Source of the DNA: Flaviaestuariibacter sp.
Lineage (GTDB): Bacteria > Bacteroidota > Bacteroidia > Chitinophagales > Chitinophagaceae
DNA: 35,024 nucleotides
Assembly (NCBI GenBank): GCA_028288515.1
Contig: JAQBNP010000211.1
Location: 1-35,024, forward strand
Reading direction: 5' to 3'
This document shows positions 1 through 7,153 of the stretch, piece by piece. The position numbers and the translations under genes were made by a program. Each line of letters begins with the position of its first letter. Position 1 is the stretch's first letter. The notes under the pieces were generated by a model. The model saw nothing but the letters and a program-made list of their open reading frames with translations, was not told where the DNA came from and made no database searches.

Positions 1-487
1 TTGCCTGGCTGCCATTCACCTGGACATCGGCGCCGGTTCCAACCTGCGTTGTGTTATCGGCTTTTGCACCGAAGACGGCAGAATTTTCATTGGCATTTGC
101 CTTTGCTTCGTCGGATGCATGCGTTGAGGCCTGTGCGTTTACGCGGGCACCGGCTTTCACGTCGGTGGCGGTCTTTGCTTCGTTCTTTACGGCTGTGCCG
201 ACTTCGACGCCTTTCGCTGCGGCTGATGTAGCTGCGCCGGTCGTCGCGCCCTTTACTTGAACGGCTTTCGTTGCGCCGGCTGAGACAGCAGCTTTCGTTG
301 CGCCGGTGGTTGCGCTTGTCGCACGGGTTGCAGCGTTGGCGGCAGCGTTTGTCGTAGAAGCGGCATTCACACTTTTGTTAACGGCGGCATGTGTTGTGTT
401 CGTAACACCGAGGTTTACCTGTGCAAAGGAAGCGGTTGCAGCGAAGGTCGCAACGGCGAGGAGAAGGGATGTTTTTCTTGATTTCAT
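1..487 (-). CDS. Secreted Ala/Thr/Lys-rich low-complexity protein (partial, 3' end outside window)
   Basis: The minus strand is open from an ATG at 487-485 to the window edge, about 162 codons without a stop. The start reads MKSRKTSLLLAVATFAATAS and continues to a likely signal-peptidase site after residue 22 (SFA-Q), so the product should be exported. The mature part is strikingly low in complexity: Ala, Thr, Lys, Val, Asn and Gly dominate, with recurring words such as GATKA, AAAKG and NAAS, and no Cys or Trp in the visible part. I recognise no domain. A long Ala/Thr/Lys-rich exported chain could be a surface or periplasmic linker protein, but that is inference. An inverted repeat at 513-533 lies just upstream of the start. 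The reading frame is well supported. The function is unknown. Confidence 0.7.
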   Translation of the reverse strand, partial: MKSRKTSLLLAVATFAATASFAQVNLGVTNTTHAAVNKSVNAASTTNAAANAATRATSATTGATKAAVSAGATKAVQVKGATTGAATSAAAKGVEVGTAVKNEAKTATDVKAGARVNAQASTHASDEAKANANENSAVFGAKADNTTQVGTGADVQVNGSQA

Positions 488-512
488 GGTTTGTGTTTTT
501 AGGGTTTCGCAA

Positions 513-533
513 GCATAGAAGGGAATTCTATGC
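513..533. promoter_or_regulatory. Perfect inverted repeat upstream of the secreted-protein gene
   Basis: GCATAGAA and TTCTATGC are separated by GGGAA, an 8-bp perfect stem with a 5-nt loop, 25 bp upstream of the minus-strand ATG at 487. It could be a repressor operator or a 5'-UTR hairpin. The sequence does not decide between them. Confidence 0.4.
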
Positions 534-689
534 CAAAGTTTAAAACGTTGAATCACAATTTTTTAGGTTGATTAACGTCCGTCAACTTTCCCTCAGACCA
601 TTGATTGAATACAGGGTTTAAAGAAGAAAGAGAATATTTTAAAAATTGATATGCGTTGGCTGTTTTGTTTAGAAACAATTAACAAAAGA

Positions 690-860
690 GTAGAAACGCA
701 AAACGAAGAACGGCGAAGAAGCGCACAATCATTTTTAGTCTTCTGCTGGCGAGAGGCTGGTTGTTTTGCACCTCGAAAAGGCAAGAAACATGTCACGCAA
801 AGAAGCAAAGAGCGCCGAGCAACTTGCAAAGGATCCCTGGTGCTCCTTTGCGTACTTCAA
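690..860. repeat. CGCAAAG-type intergenic hairpin repeat, copy 1
   Basis: ACGCAAAG at 795-802 pairs with CTTTGCGT at 846-853. The left side also carries repeated CGAAGAA and GAAGCAAAG words from about 690. The same layout (AACGCAAAG ... GAAGCAAAG ... TGCTCCTT ... CTTTGCG) recurs at 12481-12563, where it is again followed by CACTATTCAC-type words. This points to a dispersed non-coding repeat family. Confidence 0.6.
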
Positions 861-944
861 GCGGTTCAAATGTGATCCGCAAGATGCGTGCAGCGCGCAC
901 ACGAATCGACCCCTCAGTACTGACCATTCACTATTCAGCGCTCA

Positions 945-3257
945 CTACCCCACCACCATCAGCTTCGCATAATTCAGCATGATCTTTTTCTCGCCGTTCT
1001 GGTCGAAACGGATCGTGGCGACAGGGTTGTGCGCCGAGCCTTCAAGTGTGACGATCTCGCCGAAACCGAATTTCTGGTGCTCGACTTTCTGTCCGACGGC
1101 AAGAGTGGAAATATCGCTCGGAATGAAGTTGGGAGACGGCGTGTGCGACACCTCTTTTGGCTTCGCGTTGTTCAGCAGCGTCGATACGATCGTTCGTTCT
1201 TTTTGCTCGGGAGCGCCGCGCTGCATCCGCTCGAATGCGCTGCCCATCCCCCAGCGGGAGGATGACGATTGGTTCTTCACTCCGCCACCAGCATAGCTGT
1301 GATCGAGGTAGGCTTCGGGGATCTCCGCAATGAAGCGGCTGGCATCGCTTTGCACAAGCTGCCCAAACCGGTAGCGCGTGTTTGCATAGGTCAGGTAGAG
1401 GCGGCCTTTGGCGCGCGTGATCGCAACGTAAAACAGGCGGCGCTCCTCTTCAAGCTCTTCGCGGGTATTGAGGCTCATGGCGTTCGGGAAGAGGCTTTCC
1501 TCGAGACCGCCCACAAAAACAACGGGGTACTCAAGTCCTTTCGCCGCGTGGATCGTCATCAGCTTCACGGTGTCTGCGTTCGGGTCTTTCTGGTCGCTGT
1601 CGGTCAGCAGCACGATCTGCTGCAGGTAGGCGCCGAGGCTCTTGTCGCCCACTTCACCACTTTCTTCGTTGCCCGGCGTTTCCGTAAATTCCTTGATCGA
1701 ATTGAGGAGCTCCTGGATGTTTTCATAGCGCTGCACGCCCTCGGTGCTCTTGTCATTGAACAGCTCTTTTACAAAGGATGTCTGCTTGCCCACATGGAAC
1801 GCAATGTCATATGCATTCTTCGTTTCGAGCATGCTTCGGAATGAGCGGATCATCATCACAAACTCCTCGATGGCCTGCAGCGTACCCGCCTTGTAGCCGA
1901 ACATGGGCGCGGCTTCCAGCACTTCCCACATTGAAATATTCCTTTCATTCGCATTGGCAATGGCGCGATCGATCGACGTTTTTCCGATGCCGCGTACAGG
2001 GTAGTTGATGATGCGCTTCAGCGCTTCCTCGTCCTTTGGGTTGACGATCAGCCGGAGGTAAGACAGGAAGTCCTTGATCTCCTTGCGCTGGTAGAACGAG
2101 ATGCCGCCGAAGATGGTGTAGGGAATATTCATGCGGCGGAGGCTTTCCTCGAAGGAGCGGCTCTGGGCATTGGTGCGGTAGAGGATCGCGAAATCCTTAT
2201 TCACATAATGGTTGCGCAGCCGCAGCTCCTGGATGGCATCGGCAATATACTTGCCTTCGTCGTTGTCCGTCATGGTGCGCACCAGCTTGATCTTTTCGCC
2301 GGTGGCATTCTCGGTGAACAGCGTTTTCGGGATCTGTCCCTTGTTGTTCTTGATCACCTCGTTGGCGATCGTCAGAATGTTTTGTGTGCTGCGGTAATTC
2401 TGCTCCAGCTTGATCACCTTCACATCGTCGTAGTCCTTTTGAAACTGGAGGATGTTCTCGATGGTCGCGCCACGGAAGGAGTAGATGCTTTGAGCATCAT
2501 CGCCTACCACGCAGACGTTCTCGTGCATGGCGCCGAGCAGCTTGATGATCTCGTATTGTGCGGGGTTTGTGTCCTGGTACTCATCGATCATGATATACTT
2601 GAACTTGTGCTGGTACTTGCTCAGTACTTCCGGGAAGCCGCGCAGCAGCTCGTACATCTTGAAGAGCAGGTCGTCGAAATCCATCGCGCCGTTCTTGAAG
2701 CAGCGCTTCGCGTAAGCGTCGTAGATATGGCCGACCATGGGCCGGTTGGCCCGCATGTCTTCCTGCTGGAGGTGATAGTCGGTGAGGTATTCTTTGGGAC
2801 CGACCAGCGCATTCTTGGCGGACGAAATACGGTTGTAGACGACGTTTGGCTTGTAGTGCTGCACATCGAGATTGAGCTCGCCGGTGACGGCTTTGACAAC
2901 GCTCTTCGCGTCGTCGGTGTCGTAGATCGTGAAGGAGTTGGGGTAGCCGATGCGATGGGCCTCCGCGCGCAGGATGCGGGCAAAGACCGAGTGAAAGGTG
3001 CCGATATAGAGGTTGCGCGCCTCGCGGCTGGCGAGAATATGCTCCACGCGCTCCTTCATTTCGGCAGCTGCCTTATTGGTAAATGTGAGTGCAAGGATAT
3101 TGAAGGAATCCACCCCTTTGGCCATGAGGTGAGCAATGCGTGTCGTGAGAACTTTTGTCTTTCCGCTGCCCGCTCCGGCCACGATCATGAGCGGTCCGTC
3201 CGTCGTGAGAACCGCATCGCGCTGGCGCTCATTCAATCCCTTCAAATAGTCTTGCAT
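945..3257 (-). CDS. uvrD: UvrD/PcrA-type superfamily 1 DNA helicase
   Basis: This is an ATP-dependent 3'-5' DNA helicase of the UvrD/PcrA/Rep family, which removes repair intermediates and displaces proteins from DNA. The 770 residues fit the usual 720-780. The Walker A motif AGAGSGKT lies at residues 27-34. Further on are the Walker B/DEYQDTN box, VVGDDAQSIYSFRGA, QNYRS, TIHAAKGLEYPVVFVGG and the motif VI region LFYVAITRAKGRLYL. The C-terminus has the Tudor-like KVEHQKFGFGEI segment typical of PcrA. The ATG at 3257 is the only sensible start because Walker A follows at normal distance. A TACCTTCG promoter-like motif sits 6 nt upstream. The gene is monocistronic as far as visible. PcrA and UvrD are hard to tell apart from sequence alone. 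Confidence 0.95.
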   Translation of the reverse strand: MQDYLKGLNERQRDAVLTTDGPLMIVAGAGSGKTKVLTTRIAHLMAKGVDSFNILALTFTNKAAAEMKERVEHILASREARNLYIGTFHSVFARILRAEAHRIGYPNSFTIYDTDDAKSVVKAVTGELNLDVQHYKPNVVYNRISSAKNALVGPKEYLTDYHLQQEDMRANRPMVGHIYDAYAKRCFKNGAMDFDDLLFKMYELLRGFPEVLSKYQHKFKYIMIDEYQDTNPAQYEIIKLLGAMHENVCVVGDDAQSIYSFRGATIENILQFQKDYDDVKVIKLEQNYRSTQNILTIANEVIKNNKGQIPKTLFTENATGEKIKLVRTMTDNDEGKYIADAIQELRLRNHYVNKDFAILYRTNAQSRSFEESLRRMNIPYTIFGGISFYQRKEIKDFLSYLRLIVNPKDEEALKRIINYPVRGIGKTSIDRAIANANERNISMWEVLEAAPMFGYKAGTLQAIEEFVMMIRSFRSMLETKNAYDIAFHVGKQTSFVKELFNDKSTEGVQRYENIQELLNSIKEFTETPGNEESGEVGDKSLGAYLQQIVLLTDSDQKDPNADTVKLMTIHAAKGLEYPVVFVGGLEESLFPNAMSLNTREELEEERRLFYVAITRAKGRLYLTYANTRYRFGQLVQSDASRFIAEIPEAYLDHSYAGGGVKNQSSSSRWGMGSAFERMQRGAPEQKERTIVSTLLNNAKPKEVSHTPSPNFIPSDISTLAVGQKVEHQKFGFGEIVTLEGSAHNPVATIRFDQNGEKKIMLNYAKLMVVG

Positions 3258-3263
3258 AGCCGG

Positions 3264-3295
3264 CGAAGGTACGAACCGCGGGGGGTGGCGCCCAA
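3264..3295 (-). promoter_or_regulatory. Putative Bacteroidota-type promoter of uvrD
   Basis: On the minus strand TACCTTCG (3271-3264) resembles the phylum's -7 box TAnnTTTG with one change. A TTG (3295-3293) lies 21 nt further upstream, close to the usual -33 spacing. The box ends 6 nt before the start codon, so the leader would be very short or absent. Confidence 0.45.
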
Positions 3296-3393
3296 GGAAT
3301 GGCGGCGTTAAATTTTGAGAAAAAAGCTGGCATCGTCACCCTCCTTCCGGGCTGGGTCGGCGCGCATCTGAAGACCACCCTGGGGTAGGCCTG

Positions 3394-3744
3394 TCACGCG
3401 TTCCGGCATCGCTCCGCGTGCACTTCCAGCCGGTAGCCATCCGGGTCGCGGAAGCCGATGAACACGCGGTCAAGGTGGGTCGGCGCCGGTGGGGAGAACC
3501 GCACGTGCAGCGATACCAGCCTGTCCATCACCTCATCGAGATCATCCGTATAAAACCGGACGACAAGCTCGCCAGCCGGCAGATGGGTGGACGTGTTGAA
3601 ATCGAGCGGCGTCTCAGGAAAGGAGAAGACGGCCAGCCCTGCTCCGGCAACGGACGCAACGCGGCCGAAGACCGCTTCGTAAAACGCATTGCTTCGCGCC
3701 ACATCCGCGGAGCCAAGCTCGATCTCATGCAGCCTGATGTTCAT
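3394..3744 (-). CDS. VOC-superfamily (glyoxalase/bleomycin-resistance fold) protein
   Basis: This is a small single-domain protein of 116 residues with the vicinal-oxygen-chelate fold. It opens with IRLHEIELGSADVARSNAFY, the typical first strand and helix, continues through FNTSTHLPAGELVVRFYTDDLDEVMD, and closes with the diagnostic FIGFRDPDGYRLEVHAE, where the final Glu is a usual metal ligand of the fold. The substrate cannot be told: relatives include glyoxalases, dioxygenases and antibiotic-binding proteins. It begins only 12 bp after the stop of the M28 peptidase gene on the same strand, so the two are probably co-transcribed. The family assignment is firm and the function open. Confidence 0.85.
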   Translation of the reverse strand: MNIRLHEIELGSADVARSNAFYEAVFGRVASVAGAGLAVFSFPETPLDFNTSTHLPAGELVVRFYTDDLDEVMDRLVSLHVRFSPPAPTHLDRVFIGFRDPDGYRLEVHAERCRNA

Positions 3745-3756
3745 GGTCGTCCTGTT

Positions 3757-5244
3757 TTATCGTTCGAGCTTGAATCCGGGATCCGCCGCGGGCCGCTTCT
3801 CGGCGTTGGCGACTTTCCACCCGGTCCGGTACATCCATTCGGTCATCCGTCTCAGCTTCCGGATATCGATAGCTGCCGCCTCGTCCATCGGCGTGTGGTA
3901 ATCGGGATGGAGAAGCGTCGTATACATCAGCGCTGGAATCCCGGCGCGGGCATAAGGCAGGTGGTCGCTCCGGAAATACCAGCCTTCCACGTGCTCCGGC
4001 TTATCCCAGAGCGTATCCAGCCTGAAGCGCGGCCCTTCGTTATTTGCTTCGAGGGCCATCCGCACGAGGTCGGATGAATTGCGGTGCGGCGCCTGCATGC
4101 CCAGCAGCGCGGCGCTGTCGGCATTGTTGCGACCGATCATGTCTCCGTTCAGGACTGCCACGATCGATTCTTTCCGGACTGTCGGGTGGGCGGAGAACCA
4201 TTTAGAGCCGAGAAGGCCCCGCTCTTCCGCGCCATGCCAGACGAAGAGGGCCGAGCGACGACCGGGTTGCTTGTGGAAGGCGCGTGCCGCTGCCAGCAGC
4301 GCCACGCTCACAGTTCCGTTATCGTCAGCGCCGTTGTAGATCGAATCCGTACCATAGGGCTGGCGAACACCGTCGTGGTCCTGGTGGCTGCTGAAGAGAA
4401 CGTATTCCGACTTGAGCGCCCGATCGGTTCCCTCAACGCGACCTACGATGTTCACGGATGGATAATCGAAGCTTTCGACCTGGATCGTGGCATTCAGCGT
4501 GGCGCCGCTCCGCAGGCTTTCGCCGAGCGCGCCGTGGACCCAGAGGACAGGTGCGCGGGTCGCAACGGTTGCGCCGGGCTCGCCTTCGATATTGTAGGAG
4601 CCGCGGCTCATAGCGGGCACAACCTGGCTCCAGCTCGCTTCGCCGGTTGCGTCGGCAATAAAGATGATGGCAACAGCACCGCGCGCGAGCAGGTCCTGTG
4701 CGTATTTCCGCTGCACAAAGCCGGGGTAGCGACGGGCAGGAAGAGAGATATTCATGTTGATCTGGTCGGCCGAGACCTGTACGGCAACGGCCTTGCCTTT
4801 GAGGTCGAGCGCATCGAGCTCCGTCTTCGTTGCCGTTCCGGCATACACAACAGGTGCTGATATGCTGGCCGGCGCCGTTTGGGCAACGAGTACGTCCGTC
4901 CAGAGTGCAAGCGATCGCCCGCTGATGCCCAGGGTGCTGGCGCGACTGACCCGGTTGCGCTTCATCGTGAAGAACTGGAACCAGGTGCCGTCGTCGCCGG
5001 CTGGCTTGAGGCCGGCCGCTTTCATTTGATCGGCCCACCAGGCCGAAACGCGGAGCTCGTCGAGGGTGCCGGCCTCGCGGCCGCGGAAGTGGTCGTCGGC
5101 CATGGCGAAGAGGTCTTTTTTGAGGTCTGCCTCCGTAATGGCGGAAACAAGCGGCGGCTTTACGGACGGTGTCTTTTTCTGCGCGCTGGAGGCCAGGGAA
5201 AGAAGAAGGATCCCGGCGGTGGCAAGAAGTCTCATGTCGTGCAT
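3757..5244 (-). CDS. Exported M28-family zinc aminopeptidase
   Basis: A secreted dizinc exopeptidase of family M28, expected to release amino acids from peptide N-termini in the periplasm or outside the cell. An N-terminal signal peptide (MRLLATAGILLLSLASSAQ from Met4, or from Met1) is followed by a protease-associated insertion at about residues 110-260. The zinc centre is visible in order: H287/D289 in SSHQDHDG, D307 in GADDNGT, E340-E341 in HGAEERGLLGS, D368 in LNGDMIGR, and the late His in YHTPMDEA. At 495 residues it is a normal length. It sits downstream of recX (43 bp, if the recX frameshift is repaired) and 12 bp before the VOC gene. A second M28 peptidase lies at 24069-25730. Met1 and Met4 are both plausible starts. 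Confidence 0.93.
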   Translation of the reverse strand: MHDMRLLATAGILLLSLASSAQKKTPSVKPPLVSAITEADLKKDLFAMADDHFRGREAGTLDELRVSAWWADQMKAAGLKPAGDDGTWFQFFTMKRNRVSRASTLGISGRSLALWTDVLVAQTAPASISAPVVYAGTATKTELDALDLKGKAVAVQVSADQINMNISLPARRYPGFVQRKYAQDLLARGAVAIIFIADATGEASWSQVVPAMSRGSYNIEGEPGATVATRAPVLWVHGALGESLRSGATLNATIQVESFDYPSVNIVGRVEGTDRALKSEYVLFSSHQDHDGVRQPYGTDSIYNGADDNGTVSVALLAAARAFHKQPGRRSALFVWHGAEERGLLGSKWFSAHPTVRKESIVAVLNGDMIGRNNADSAALLGMQAPHRNSSDLVRMALEANNEGPRFRLDTLWDKPEHVEGWYFRSDHLPYARAGIPALMYTTLLHPDYHTPMDEAAAIDIRKLRRMTEWMYRTGWKVANAEKRPAADPGFKLER

Positions 5245-5771
5245 TTTGAGTGGAAAATATACGGCAGGATCGGTCTGGGCCGGTGGCTCAGGTCTTTTCG
5301 GTGATTGCGGCGAGGACGGCCGAGATCAGGTCGGGCTCGTAGCCTTTTTGCATGAGGTAGTCCTGCGTCTTTTTTTTTGCGGACGAGGTATTGCTCGCTT
5401 TTCAGCAGGGCGTATTTTTTCTCTGCGAGGGAACGGAGCGTTTTCATGTAGGCCTCGTCATCGATCGTTTGCATGGCCTTCTTGATAATGTATTCGCTTA
5501 CCTTTTTTTCCTTGAGGCCGTAGTAGATCTTTTTTCGGCCCCAGTCCTTCATGCGGAAGCGGCCGCCAACAAAAGCTTCTGCGAAGCGGCTCTCGTTGAG
5601 GAAGTCGTCTTCGATGAGTGACGCGAGGATCTCGTCGTGGTCGGAGCGGTAGACGCCGAGGTCCCACATTTTGGAGACCACCTCCGCGTGGCTGCGCTCC
5701 TGGTAGGCGCAGTACTGGCGGAGCTTCTGGACAGCCTGTTCCTTGGTGAGGTATTTTTTTTGAAAAGCCAC
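5232..5771 (-). CDS. recX: RecX regulatory protein with a frameshifted C-terminus
   Basis: RecX binds RecA filaments and limits RecA activity. The N-terminal 130 residues carry the family's three-helix repeats: CAYQERSHAEVVSKMWDLG, then LIEDDFLNESRFAEAFVGGRF, then KDWGRKKIYYGLKEKKVSEY. As given, the frame runs to 5232, giving 179 residues with an unnatural Arg/Pro-rich tail that overlaps the next gene. At residues 132-134 the gene crosses a run of nine A (minus strand, 5378-5370). Removing one A gives a tail reading KKKTQDYLMQKGYEPDLISA and a stop at 5288, about 160 residues, which is the expected RecX ending. So this is either a sequence error, slippage during expression, or a real mutation. 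The family is certain. The true 3' end is probably 5288. Confidence 0.88.
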   Translation of the reverse strand: MAFQKKYLTKEQAVQKLRQYCAYQERSHAEVVSKMWDLGVYRSDHDEILASLIEDDFLNESRFAEAFVGGRFRMKDWGRKKIYYGLKEKKVSEYIIKKAMQTIDDEAYMKTLRSLAEKKYALLKSEQYLVRKKKDAGLPHAKRLRARPDLGRPRRNHRKDLSHRPRPILPYIFHSKCTT

Positions 5772-5905
5772 TGGGACTCTTTATTTAGAATGATGAATGT
5801 CGAACAAGGTATGTCCCATGTCGAAATCAAGCGCATAACTGAAGGCCGACCTCTTCATTCAACTTCAACATTCGATTCGATAGTCGATATTCGATATTCC
5901 GTATT
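5772..5905. repeat. Intergenic GAATGTCGAA/ATTCGATATTCG repeat words
   Basis: Between recX and the protease gene the sequence is built from short AT-rich words such as TTCAACATTCGATTCGATAG and CGATATTCGATATTCC. They pair imperfectly with the GAATGATGAATGTCGAAC stretch upstream. The same word family recurs in at least six other intergenic gaps of this window. Confidence 0.55.
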
Positions 5906-7009
5906 CTACACTTCTTCGAGGAGCTCTCGGCAGCCGAACTGCTTTTCTAAAAGCTGGTCGTAATAATCGGCTTTCTGGAACAGGTCGCGGAACATGTCGA
6001 CGCCTGCTTCGCGTGTCATATCAAGGTCGTACATGATGCAGGACAGCACGATGCTTTGCTTGACGCAGGACAAAACCAGCGAATCCATTTTATAATTTTC
6101 TTCCAGCAGGAACCTGTACAGCGGCCTGATCTGTGCCGTTTCCGCGGGCAGCGTACAGAGGTAGGCGTCACCCGACACGAAGAAGTTCTCGGAATTGTAG
6201 TTGATCTTGATCTTGGCCGACCCTTCTTTCACCGTCCAGTTGTTGTGGCCGTCGCGTGTGAGCTTGACATCCTTGCCGAGGTCCTTCAGGATGTCTTCCA
6301 CCGTCTTTGCCACACCCACGGGCTTTGCTTCCTTCTCCGGCATCTGGGGGAGCTTCACCTCGGTGCCGCAGAAGGGGCAGTACTTGGTGGAGTCGATATT
6401 GGCCGGCGTCACAAGGGTATCGCAGCTGTGGCATCGGGTGGACGGCTCCCCGCGGTGCGGATTGTAAAGAGCGAGCGCTTCGCGGAGATAGCTGACGGGC
6501 AGGGCGAAGCCAAGGTTGTCGCCACCGCGGATGATGAAGGAGTTGACGCCGATGACCTCGCCACTTTTAGCAACCAGGGGGCCGCCGCTGTTGCCGGGGT
6601 TGATGGCGGCATCGATCTGGATATACTTGATGCCGTCGCGGATGCGGTCTGCCTTTGAGATCACGCCCTGCGTGGCGGTGTAGTTGAGGCCGAAGGGGTG
6701 GCCGATGGCAACGACCACGCCGCCATCCTGCACGTCCTCATACTGGCCGAGGCGGATCTCCGGCAGCTGGGCGCCTTCGGGTGGCTGGAGGAAGGCGAGG
6801 TCGTGCTTCCTGTCTGTATACCAGACGCGGGCGAGTCGCCTCTCGAAGAAGCGCCCGGCGATGGTGACCTCGGCATTTTTTCCGACCACGTGCTCGTTGG
6901 TGACAACGAGGTCGAATTCCTTGATGTAGAAGCCCGTGCCGGTGCTGGTCTGCGTCGCGATCTGGATGATGGCGGGCCGGTAGAGCTCGATGATCTGTTG
7001 TGTCTCCAT
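5906..7009 (-). CDS. Cytosolic trypsin-like serine protease with zinc ribbon and YbjN/CesT-like C-terminal domain
   Basis: A three-part protein of 367 residues. Residues 1-185 form an HtrA/trypsin-like protease with the catalytic triad visible as H40 (TNEHVVG), D70 (KHDLAFL) and S141 (NPGNSGGP). Residues 193-214 form a zinc ribbon, CHSC...CPFC. Residues about 233-355 resemble the YbjN/type III chaperone-like fold (ENFFVSGDAYLCTLPAE, then LYRFLLEENYKMDSLVL and ADYYDQLLEKQ). There is no signal peptide and no PDZ domain, unlike DegP/DegQ, so it should act in the cytoplasm. The gene upstream on the same strand carries a segment matching the third domain, which suggests the two products form a complex. 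The protease call is firm. The third domain and the partner are inference from pattern similarity. Confidence 0.85.
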   Translation of the reverse strand: METQQIIELYRPAIIQIATQTSTGTGFYIKEFDLVVTNEHVVGKNAEVTIAGRFFERRLARVWYTDRKHDLAFLQPPEGAQLPEIRLGQYEDVQDGGVVVAIGHPFGLNYTATQGVISKADRIRDGIKYIQIDAAINPGNSGGPLVAKSGEVIGVNSFIIRGGDNLGFALPVSYLREALALYNPHRGEPSTRCHSCDTLVTPANIDSTKYCPFCGTEVKLPQMPEKEAKPVGVAKTVEDILKDLGKDVKLTRDGHNNWTVKEGSAKIKINYNSENFFVSGDAYLCTLPAETAQIRPLYRFLLEENYKMDSLVLSCVKQSIVLSCIMYDLDMTREAGVDMFRDLFQKADYYDQLLEKQFGCRELLEEV

Positions 7010-7064
7010 GAACCACGGTTTTACTCACTCGTTTCCTGTCTTACGATCATAGAATAATAGTCTA

Positions 7065-7141
7065 TGCTCGATGTTCAATGCTCAATGTTCTCTGTTTTTG
7101 TATACCGCTGAATATTGAGCGTTGATCGTTGAGCATTTTTT
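7065..7141. repeat. Long imperfect hairpin made of TCAATGCTCAATG words
   Basis: The arms 7065-7090 and 7110-7135 are 26 nt each, complementary at about 21 positions and separated by 19 nt. A T-run follows on the plus strand (7136-7142). It lies in the 144-bp gap between two minus-strand genes. It may act as a terminator or an mRNA-end stabiliser, and it belongs to the same word family as the repeats at 18.3-18.6 kb. Confidence 0.6.
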
Positions 7142-7153
7142 TCTCCTTCCCAG

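Larger units (their letters stand above)
488..944. other. Gene-free stretch with hairpin repeats
   Basis: This interval separates the divergent-side start of the secreted protein from the 3' end of uvrD. It holds a perfect inverted repeat at 513-533, a repeat element of the CGCAAAG type around 690-860, and CACTATTCAC-type words at about 925-945. I see no credible coding region: the short open frames here have no recognisable protein features and run through repeats. Confidence 0.6.

Noticed and set aside
512-540. Sigma-54 -24/-12 promoter before the secreted-protein gene
   Set aside because: TTGGCA and TTGC are present on the minus strand but their spacing is wrong. The signal is better described as an inverted repeat.
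2208-3311. Long plus-strand open frame (367 codons) opposite uvrD
   Set aside because: It is the antisense shadow of a clearly conserved helicase and shows no protein family features.
5232-5380. Novel Arg/Pro-rich C-terminal domain on RecX
   Set aside because: A one-base shift in the A run restores a normal RecX ending, so the tail is an out-of-frame translation.
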